Assembly: GCA_003819975.1 (NCBI GenBank)
Contig: RPPU01000300.1
Location: 1-6,084, forward strand
Direction of reading: 5' to 3'
Length of the DNA: 6,084 bases
Source of the DNA: Desulfobacteraceae bacterium
GTDB taxonomy: Bacteria > Desulfobacterota > DSM-4660 > Desulfatiglandales > HGW-15
A program made the translations under genes and the position numbers. The notes under the pieces were generated by a model. The model was not told the origin of the DNA, did no database searches, and worked only from the letters and a program-made list of their open reading frames with translations. Within the stretch, counting starts at the first letter, position 1; each line of letters opens with the position of its first letter. Below, piece after piece: positions 1-5,719 of the stretch.

Positions 1-906
1 AATTACGAGTTGATCTACGATCGTATCTTCGCCCGCTACGCCGGCTATATCGACTCTTTTGAAATTATTGAAGATCAATCCCGGGGCTTGGAGTATGTGG
101 TTACGATTGAAGCAGTCGTAAAAACGGTCTTTTTAAAAGAAGAGCTTGAAGGCCTATTGCAATCGATTCTTATGGAAAAGGCCAACCCGCGGCTGATGGT
201 TTTGTTTCAAGAGTCTTCAGTGCATGCGTCGATTGCCGAAAGCGCTCTGATCGGATTTTTTCTTGAAAAAAAGTTCAAGATGACCGATTCCAAAACCATT
301 CGAACTCAGTTGAAGGACGGTTGGCCGGGAACCCCGGAACAGGAAAAGGAAAAAATGATTCAGATAGGGCAACAATACGGCGCCGAGATCGTCATTATGG
401 GAAGCGTGCAAACGAGCAGCAATGCCTTTACGGTTTCGGGCGTGGAGATGTTCGCCAATCGGGCAACGGTGACGGCCAAGATCGTCCAAAGCGACACCGG
501 GGAAGTGATGGCTACGGGTATCCGGGAAGAAAAACAACCCGGGATTAAAGATATGATCCGCGAGCCCATCGAGAAAGCAAGCAGAGCTTTGGCTCAGGAA
601 CTGACCGAGAAAATGGTGCAATGGTGGCAAAATGAAATGAATCAAACGGTCGGGATCACTCTGATCGTAAACGGATTGGGATCGTATCCGGAGGCCGAAG
701 CTCTGCAGGAACAGCTGGTTCAGGAAGCGCGCGGCGTACAGAATATTCATCAACGTTTTTTTGATCAGGGTCGCCTGGAGCTGGAAATCAATTTGAAGGG
801 TAAAATTCAATTTTTGGCTCATGACCTGATCCATTTTAAGCTGAATCATAAGACTTGTACGGTGGTGAGTCAAACAGCCAATATTTTGACCATCCGGTTC
901 GAATAA
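1..906 (+). CDS. FlgT-like envelope protein (5'-truncated by window edge)
   Basis: The frame is open from base 1 (N-Y-E-L-I-Y-D...), so the gene starts upstream of the window; the TTG at 10 is unlikely to be the true start. 301 residues are visible. Residues 1 to about 58 look like the end of a FlgT N-terminal-type domain (GLEYVVTIEAVVKT, then KEELEGLL). Residues about 62-208 form a FlgT middle / TolB-N / CsgG-like domain: strand PRLMVLFQES, helix with AESALIGFFLEKKF, then GAEIVIMGSV, and the late strand TVTAKIVQSDTGEVMATG, the usual 'V-x-DT/STGEV' signature of the fold. Residues about 215-301 are a separate small alpha/beta domain (GITLIVNGLGSY ... LELEINLKGKIQFLAHDLI). In Vibrio, FlgT builds the H-ring of the flagellar basal body, but homologues occur outside flagellar loci and no flagellar gene is seen here. 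A signal peptide would lie outside the window. It is first of three co-directional genes. Family call is from pattern recognition only; specific role unknown. Confidence 0.75.
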   Translation, partial: NYELIYDRIFARYAGYIDSFEIIEDQSRGLEYVVTIEAVVKTVFLKEELEGLLQSILMEKANPRLMVLFQESSVHASIAESALIGFFLEKKFKMTDSKTIRTQLKDGWPGTPEQEKEKMIQIGQQYGAEIVIMGSVQTSSNAFTVSGVEMFANRATVTAKIVQSDTGEVMATGIREEKQPGIKDMIREPIEKASRALAQELTEKMVQWWQNEMNQTVGITLIVNGLGSYPEAEALQEQLVQEARGVQNIHQRFFDQGRLELEINLKGKIQFLAHDLIHFKLNHKTCTVVSQTANILTIRFE

Positions 907-911
907 GGAGG
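905..911 (+). promoter_or_regulatory. Shine-Dalgarno site of the TPR-CsgG gene
   Basis: AAGGAGG lies 5 bases before the ATG at 917 and overlaps the TAA stop of the preceding gene (904-906). This near-perfect site fixes the start of the second gene and suggests translational coupling with the FlgT-like gene. Confidence 0.85.
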
Positions 912-916
912 TTCGT

Positions 917-2911
917 ATGAAATCGTCTAAAAGATTATGCGGATTATGGAGTTTGGTGATTCTTGCCGGGTTGTGGAACTGCGTACCCAGCCAGGAAAGT
1001 TTTAAAATGGGGCAGGATCTCGGCAAACAACAGCGTTGGGAAGAGGCGATTGCTTTTTATGAAAAAGCTTTGTTGGAAGACCCGAAAAACAGCGATTGTC
1101 AGGCGGCCTTGACTAAAGCCAAACAAGAGGCGGCTAAACTTCATTTTCAAAAAGCGGAAAGCATGCTTACTCAATCACCGAACCCGAATGTGCCGGATTT
1201 GGACCGGGTTTTGAAAGAAATAAAAATAGCCCATGATTACGATCCCGCCAATCTCGCCATTGCTTCTTTAAACGAAAAAGTCGCTCAAAAGCGACAGGCT
1301 TTCATCGAGGAAATAAAAACTCTTTACCCATTATCGGGAACGGCCATGGAAAATAAGGATTGGCTGGAAGCGCTGGGCGTTTTGCAGCGGATTACGGAAC
1401 GCTACCCCGGTTATGAGGAAACGGGCGATCGGCTGGTGAAGGTTAAAGCAGAAGGGGCCAAGCGATATTATCAGGAAGGGATGGACTTTGTTCAAAAAGA
1501 AGAATGGCCGGCGGCCGCGCAAGCTTTCCGGAAAGTGCTCGATTTGAATCCCAATTATCCGGATGCGCGCGAATGGCATCAAAAGGCCAAGGCCAATGAC
1601 TCGGCTGACTATTATCTGGAAAAAGGACAAAAAGCGGATCAGGAAAAAAAATGGGATCAGGCCATTGTCTATATTGCCAAAGCCTTGGATTATGATTCGA
1701 ACAACGAAAACACGGCCCGTCTTTTGGAGGCGGTCAAGATCAAAGCCAGTCAAGAATGTTTTAATGAAGCGATAAAATTCGCGGGTGAAGACAAGCTGAA
1801 CAAAGCTGTTTATAAATTACAGAAAGCAGTCGAATATGATCCCTATTTCAAAGACAGTCCTTTTTACAAGACGGCGCTCGGCAGTATCGGCGAAAAGCTT
1901 TCTAAAAGAGCCGAATCTTTTGCCGCTGAAGAAAAATACGGCAATGCCCTGGTTTGGCTTAATAAACTTCAAGAGATCGAACCGGAGCGCGTCCAGCTTT
2001 TTCAAACCATGACCACTCTTAATGATCAAATTTCCAGACGGATCAAAAAGTCCATCGCGGTTTTCGATTTTTCGAGCCCCAGTTACAACCCCGATGCCGG
2101 AAAGATCGTGGCCAATAAACTCATTACTTTTCTGTATCAAAAAGCGAGCGGAGACCTCCGGATTATCGAAAGGGAGAACTTGCAATCCATTCTTAAGGAG
2201 CTGCAATTGGGCCAAACCGGGCTGATCGACATGCAAACGGCTCAGCAGGTCGGTAAGATGAAAGGAATCGATATATTTATTTTAGGGGATGTCTTACATT
2301 TTAAATCATCGACCAAAGACAACCCGTCGCAAAAGACCGTGATGTTAAAAGTAGGGGCGAATCGGGTTAAAACCCAGAATTTTTTGGAATGGGAAGCCAA
2401 ACATCCCAATCCGACCCGGGAAGAATTGAAAGCGGCGCCGTCTGCTTATGAGGAACAGCCCGTCTATGAACGGATATCCTATACATCGGGCATGAAGAAA
2501 ATCTTTTCCTTTTTGGAAATTTCCTATAAAATGATCAATACCCTGACCGGTGAAAACACTTTCTCCAATACGGCTTCCGGCAAAAAAGAGGAAGAAGACA
2601 GCTACAATGACGGAATCCCGCCGGGCGCCGAAATCGCCTACGACCCTCTGGAATTGCCCGACGAAATCGAAGTGCTCAACGCCTTGACCAATGAAAAAGT
2701 ATCCGAAATGGGATTAAGCGTATTAAAACATTTCGAAAGTTTGCAGGTTCTTTATTTCAATGAAGCCGAGCAGCTGGTCAAACGCCGGAAATTCGAAGAA
2801 GCGATTGAAAAATATACGGACGCTTGCTATGACGAAAAATTGAAAAGGATTTCAAGTCCGATTTCAGAGAAATCGGCGCAAAATATTCAACAGCTGATTA
2901 CCGAATGGTAG
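917..2911 (+). CDS. Exported TPR protein with CsgG-like domain, probable lipoprotein
   Basis: 664 residues. The start is set by AAGGAGG five bases upstream of ATG. The N-terminus has a basic n-region (MKSSKRL), a hydrophobic core (residues 8-20) and Cys22 in LWNC, a loose lipobox (Leu at -3, but Trp and Asn at -2/-1), so lipidation is likely but unproven. Residues about 29-360 are TPR-like helical hairpins; clearest are about 29-60 (WEEAIAFYEKALLEDPKN), 182-215 (WPAAAQAFRKVLDLNPNYPD), 229-262 (WDQAIVYIAKALDYD) and 280-310. Residues about 376-545 form a CsgG-like domain: KKSIAVFDF, then LRIIERENLQSILKELQ, GQTGLID, and GIDIFILGDV, ending in EISYKMINTLTGEN. About 65 residues (464-530) with a HPNPTREELK stretch are inserted before that last strand. 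A C-terminal helical pair (about 611-637, RRKFEEAIEKYTDACYD) resembles one more TPR. CsgG itself is the outer-membrane curli secretion pore; TPR-CsgG fusions suggest a periplasmic or outer-membrane scaffold. The gene follows the FlgT-like gene by 10 bp and abuts the next. Cargo unknown. Confidence 0.85.
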   Translation: MKSSKRLCGLWSLVILAGLWNCVPSQESFKMGQDLGKQQRWEEAIAFYEKALLEDPKNSDCQAALTKAKQEAAKLHFQKAESMLTQSPNPNVPDLDRVLKEIKIAHDYDPANLAIASLNEKVAQKRQAFIEEIKTLYPLSGTAMENKDWLEALGVLQRITERYPGYEETGDRLVKVKAEGAKRYYQEGMDFVQKEEWPAAAQAFRKVLDLNPNYPDAREWHQKAKANDSADYYLEKGQKADQEKKWDQAIVYIAKALDYDSNNENTARLLEAVKIKASQECFNEAIKFAGEDKLNKAVYKLQKAVEYDPYFKDSPFYKTALGSIGEKLSKRAESFAAEEKYGNALVWLNKLQEIEPERVQLFQTMTTLNDQISRRIKKSIAVFDFSSPSYNPDAGKIVANKLITFLYQKASGDLRIIERENLQSILKELQLGQTGLIDMQTAQQVGKMKGIDIFILGDVLHFKSSTKDNPSQKTVMLKVGANRVKTQNFLEWEAKHPNPTREELKAAPSAYEEQPVYERISYTSGMKKIFSFLEISYKMINTLTGENTFSNTASGKKEEEDSYNDGIPPGAEIAYDPLELPDEIEVLNALTNEKVSEMGLSVLKHFESLQVLYFNEAEQLVKRRKFEEAIEKYTDACYDEKLKRISSPISEKSAQNIQQLITEW

Positions 2912-5239
2912 ATGTTTTATTTTTCGACTAAACAACAAGGTCTGATCGTGAAATCATGTAATCCGCATTTTTTCTTGAAATGGTTCGGAATGGCTGTGAT
3001 TGGCTTGCTGGGCTTTATGGTTCCGGGGATCTGCGCGGCCCTGCCCGAAAACGACCGTATTAAAGTGGCCATTTTTAATTTCAATATTCAGGATATCGAG
3101 TCCTCGGGTTATGGGTCCAACATCACCAATCAACTCATCAATGCCCTGGGCGCTTATCCGTCTTTAGCGATCATGGACCGCAAAGAGTTGGAACATTTTT
3201 TGTTTTTAAATGAATTTCATCAGAACGACAATCCTCAAAACATTTTTACGATCGGGAATCGATTGGGCTTGGAAATCATCGTGGCCGGAAAAGTCGGCAA
3301 ACAAAATTCGAACATTGTCATCGAGTGCCGGGTGTTCAAGATCGACCGGCAAACGGAAGTTTTGAACAAGAATCTCAAACTGCCGGGTGATGCCAAGTTG
3401 TCTATGGAATTGCGGGAATTGGCCGGGCAGATCAACCAGGCCATTCTCGAAAGTAAATCTGTGACTCCGGATACCTCCAAACCGCAAGAAACGCAAATAA
3501 AAGAAGTTTGTCGATTAACGGCCAAACCCGGCCGATCAAAGGTCACTCTTTTTTGGAATGCACCGGCAGCCTTTGTAAAGGCCGGTTATAAAATTTACCG
3601 TGCGACTTCCGCGGCCGGACCGTTCGTAAAAATCGGGCAGACGGATGAGTTTCAGTACCAGGATACGGAAGTGGAGGCCAAAACCCCCTATTTTTATAAA
3701 ATCAAAGCGTATGATTCCCAGGGTGCGGAAACGGATTTTTCGGCCTTGGTTCAAGCCGGGTCGGTACCCACTCCGGAACCGCCGATTATTTTAAAGGCCG
3801 AAAGCCATGTAAAGGGCGTGACTGTTTTCTGGACTCCGAACCCGATGGTGCGTCCGGATGAGGGAAAAACCATTTCCTTTTTTATTTACCGCAGCCTGAA
3901 AGAAGATGACTCCTATCTGCAGGTCGGGCAAGTGGAAGTAAAAGAACAAAATACCGGAGGGGCAACCCGCCCGGCTTTGGCGACTTTTTCTTTTATGAAC
4001 CAATCGTTGGATGATGGAACGGAATATTTTTTTAAAATCACCGCTGCGAACCAACAAGGCTTCGAAAGTGATTTTTCAAAATGTATTCGTCAAAAAACCG
4101 TTGAGCCGGTCGAAAAGCTTGCGGCAGAGGGCGATCGGATCCGAGAAATCCGGCTGAAATGGCAGCCGGGAGAGGCGCCGCTCGCCAAAGGGTATGTGCT
4201 CTATCGCAGTCAGAAGGAAAATGAAGGCTTCCAAAATATTCAGCGGATCGTGGAAATCAAGACGGCCGGGTTTACGGATCGAACCGGACTGGAAGACGAC
4301 CGCATTTATTATTACTATTTGACGGTTTATGAAGATCAGGATCGCGAGACCGGGCCTTCGATGATCGTATCGGCCAGAACCAAGGGACCGCCGCCCCCGG
4401 TCGCCGGGTTGGAAGCCCAAAGCGGTTTGGTGAAAAAGGTGCAATTGCAATGGCCCCTGGTCGCGCAAGACGAGATCTCGGGTTATAAGATTTACCGCGC
4501 CCAGCAGGAGGCCGGACCCTATCAGTTGATTACGGTTTTGAAAGAGCGCCATATTGATCATTATCTCGATGCGGGCCATTTTTTACAAACCCTGGAAGAC
4601 GATACCGTTTACTTTTACCGGGTTACCACTTTTAATCCGGTGGAGGTGGAAAGCAGAACTTATGCCGCGGCATTCGCCCGGACCAAGAACCGACCGCAAA
4701 AGCCGGAAGGGGTGCAGGCAGTCGGGAGACAGGTTCAAAAGGCGACGTTAAGCTGGCAAGCCAATAAAGAAACGATTGCTCATTACGTTGTTTTTCGCAA
4801 GGAAACCGGGTCCGAGTCTTTTTCAAGCATAGGCCGGACCGGCGGGGAAACAAACTATGTCGATGCCGGATTAAAAAACGGCGTGGAATACCAGTATCGG
4901 ATCAAAGCGGAAGACAAGGACGGTCTGGTCAGCGATGCTTCGGATCCCGTTACGGTCCGCACCAAACCTAAACCCCAAGCTCCGCAAGGTTTGAGCGTTC
5001 GTTATGAAAATAAGGAGGCGATTGTGAGTTGGCAAGCGAACGCGGAAACGGATATCGTCTCCTATGTCATTTATGAGCGGTTTTTGATTCTCGTTAATAA
5101 AACGGCTTCGGTTTCGGGAACGGAGTATCGTTTCAACGGTTTGAGCTCCGGGAGCAATAAAACCGTGTTCCTCACGGCCGTGGATCAAGACGGTTTGGAA
5201 AGCGAATACAGCGCGGCCATTACGATTACGGGGCCGTGA
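2912..5239 (+). CDS. Exported CsgG/TolB-like protein with six FN3 domains
   Basis: 775 residues from the ATG directly after the previous TAG. The GTG at 2948 (763 residues) is a serious alternative, with AAGG seven bases upstream and a more typical signal peptide. Either way residues about 14-43 are a signal peptide (basic/polar n-region; core GMAVIGLLGFMVPG; likely signal peptidase I cleavage after CAA at 41-43). No convincing lipobox is present. Residues about 49-182 are a CsgG/TolB-N-like domain: RIKVAIFNFN, then AYPSLAIMDRKELEHFL and GLEIIVAGKVG. Six FN3-like domains follow, roughly 196-284, 289-397, 399-492, 495-593, 596-686 and 689-774. Each has the Trp of strand B (LFWNAP, VFWTPN, LKWQPG, LQWPLV, LSWQAN, VSWQAN), a Y-x-(I/V/L)-(Y/F)-R-type strand (GYKIYR, GYVLYR, YVVFRK) and an E/TxYxYxxxA-type strand, joined by proline-rich linkers (PTPEPP, GPPPP, KPKPQAP). 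The protein ends right after FN3-6, with no sorting or beta-barrel domain. FN3 arrays usually act as spacers or binding arms. Last gene of the operon; the binding partner is unknown. Confidence 0.85.
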   Translation: MFYFSTKQQGLIVKSCNPHFFLKWFGMAVIGLLGFMVPGICAALPENDRIKVAIFNFNIQDIESSGYGSNITNQLINALGAYPSLAIMDRKELEHFLFLNEFHQNDNPQNIFTIGNRLGLEIIVAGKVGKQNSNIVIECRVFKIDRQTEVLNKNLKLPGDAKLSMELRELAGQINQAILESKSVTPDTSKPQETQIKEVCRLTAKPGRSKVTLFWNAPAAFVKAGYKIYRATSAAGPFVKIGQTDEFQYQDTEVEAKTPYFYKIKAYDSQGAETDFSALVQAGSVPTPEPPIILKAESHVKGVTVFWTPNPMVRPDEGKTISFFIYRSLKEDDSYLQVGQVEVKEQNTGGATRPALATFSFMNQSLDDGTEYFFKITAANQQGFESDFSKCIRQKTVEPVEKLAAEGDRIREIRLKWQPGEAPLAKGYVLYRSQKENEGFQNIQRIVEIKTAGFTDRTGLEDDRIYYYYLTVYEDQDRETGPSMIVSARTKGPPPPVAGLEAQSGLVKKVQLQWPLVAQDEISGYKIYRAQQEAGPYQLITVLKERHIDHYLDAGHFLQTLEDDTVYFYRVTTFNPVEVESRTYAAAFARTKNRPQKPEGVQAVGRQVQKATLSWQANKETIAHYVVFRKETGSESFSSIGRTGGETNYVDAGLKNGVEYQYRIKAEDKDGLVSDASDPVTVRTKPKPQAPQGLSVRYENKEAIVSWQANAETDIVSYVIYERFLILVNKTASVSGTEYRFNGLSSGSNKTVFLTAVDQDGLESEYSAAITITGP
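2937..2940 (+). promoter_or_regulatory. Possible ribosome binding site for alternative GTG start at 2948
   Basis: AAGG sits seven bases before the in-frame GTG at 2948 (AAGGTCTGATCGTG). The ATG at 2912 has no purine-rich site before it and would rely on termination-reinitiation at the TAGATG junction. The GTG start gives MKSCNPHFFLKWF before the hydrophobic core, a normal signal-peptide length; the ATG adds 12 residues. The site is weak (4 bases), so the start stays open. Confidence 0.45.
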
Positions 5240-5249
5240 GGCAGGCTGA

Positions 5250-5274
5250 TAGACTGTAGGCTTTTAGACTGTAG
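5250..5274. repeat. 10-bp direct repeat TAGACTGTAG, two copies
   Basis: Identical copies of TAGACTGTAG at 5250-5259 and 5265-5274 are separated by GCTTT, giving a 15-bp period. They begin 11 bases after the FN3 gene stop codon. This could be a degenerate microsatellite or a binding site pair; no function can be assigned. Confidence 0.7.
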
Positions 5275-5364
5275 CAGAACCCGCTCCATAATTTCCCCTC
5301 TGCGGTCAGAAATCCTTACCTCCTGGAAAATGAGATGGCGCCTTTAACGTCTTTTTATTGAATG

Positions 5365-5461
5365 GGGATCTCTAAAAATTCACTTAATCGACTACGAAAC
5401 CCTTAAAAATCGGCCAAATATAAACAGTCGATTCTTCAAAAGGCCAATTTTTAGAGATCCC
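5365..5461. repeat. 97-bp element with perfect 16-bp inverted ends (MITE-like)
   Basis: GGGATCTCTAAAAATT (5365-5380) is exactly complementary to AATTTTTAGAGATCCC (5446-5461), around a 65-bp A/T-rich centre. Inside, AATCGACT (5386-5393) pairs with AGTCGATT (5426-5433), so the element can fold as a nested cruciform or stem-loop. GGCCAAAT (5412-5419) is also partly repeated as GGCCAATT (5442-5449). There is no open frame and no clear target-site duplication in the flanks. The shape suggests a miniature inverted-repeat element or a structured RNA 3' end; without a second copy the MITE reading is inference. The inverted repeat itself is certain. Confidence 0.8.
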
Positions 5462-5520
5462 GGAGTGTTTATCCTTAATCATTCACAGCAAATGGGACAT
5501 TGGTTTCGAGTTGGATCTAT

Positions 5521-5596
5521 AATACAAGCAGTTTCAAATCCTCTCTGTCTCTCCTTTTCAAAGGAGAGAACTCATTAAAACGATTCTGCTTGTTTT
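5521..5596. repeat. 76-bp nested palindrome with 10-bp central hairpin
   Basis: The core is a perfect 10-bp inverted repeat, TCTCTCCTTT (5548-5557) with AAAGGAGAGA (5560-5569), separated by TC. On the same symmetry axis, AATACAAGCAG (5521-5531) pairs with CTGCTTGTTTT (5586-5596), 10 of 11 positions. The 16-bp stretches between the two stems are not complementary and would form an internal bulge. No T-run directly follows on either strand, so it is not a textbook intrinsic terminator. It resembles REP/BIME-type intergenic palindromes. Confidence 0.75.
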
Positions 5597-5663
5597 GACG
5601 CTCTATTGGTTTTAAAGCGATTTAAGCCGAAGCATGCCAATGGATATGCTGTTTTTCCGGGAA

Positions 5664-5717
5664 AAAAATCAGAAGGAGTCCCCCTCTTTTTTGAAAGAGG
5701 GGGCAGGGGTGATTTTT
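5664..5717. terminator. REP-like hairpin, possible bidirectional terminator
   Basis: A perfect 10-bp stem, CCCCCTCTTT (5680-5689) with AAAGAGGGGG (5694-5703), has the loop TTTG. An outer AAAAATCA (5664-5671) pairs with TGATTTTT (5710-5717), nearly on the same axis. On the + strand the stem is followed by TGATTTTTCTTTATTTTT; on the - strand it is followed after 11 bases by a run of seven T (complement of 5662-5668). It begins 16 bases past the TAA of the minus-strand dehalogenase gene, so it is best placed as that gene's terminator and could also stop read-through from the operon. The T-runs do not touch the stem, so termination is probable rather than certain; the pattern also matches dispersed REP-like elements. 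Confidence 0.6.
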
Positions 5718-5719
5718 CT

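Larger units (their letters stand above)
5240..5719. other. Gene-free intergenic region between convergent genes
   Basis: This 480-bp gap lies between the 3' end of the three-gene operon and the 3' end of the reductive dehalogenase homologue. I see no credible coding frame in either direction. It holds a short tandem direct repeat (5250-5274), an element with 16-bp inverted ends (5365-5461), a nested palindrome (5521-5596) and a REP-like hairpin (5664-5717). Because both neighbours end here, no promoter is needed, and none was recognised. The stretches 5275-5364 and 5462-5520 show nothing I can name. No classical hairpin plus T-run directly follows the FN3 gene. Confidence 0.8.

Noticed and set aside
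10..12. TTG at 10 as the start of the first gene
   Set aside because: The frame is open to base 1, and a start here would cut into a FlgT-type N-terminal domain and leave no signal peptide.
217..1026. 269-codon open frame on the minus strand
   Set aside because: It lies antisense across the FlgT-like gene and the start of the TPR gene, is rich in Leu, His, Phe and Arg as expected for an antisense shadow, and shows no recognisable domain.
4076..4579. 167-codon open frame on the minus strand inside the FN3 gene
   Set aside because: It is fully antisense to clear FN3 domains 3 and 4, which explain the coding signal; no family resemblance seen.
5631..5650. AGCAT...ATGCT short inverted repeat
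   Set aside because: Only five paired bases around a ten-base loop; not distinguishable from background.
5652..5666. TTTTTCCGGGAAAAA palindrome
   Set aside because: The centre leaves a one-base loop, so it cannot form a stable hairpin as drawn, and it is mostly A/T runs that arise easily by chance.
5240..5719. CRISPR array
   Set aside because: The repeats present are palindromes of different sequence and one two-copy direct repeat; there is no regular repeat-spacer pattern.
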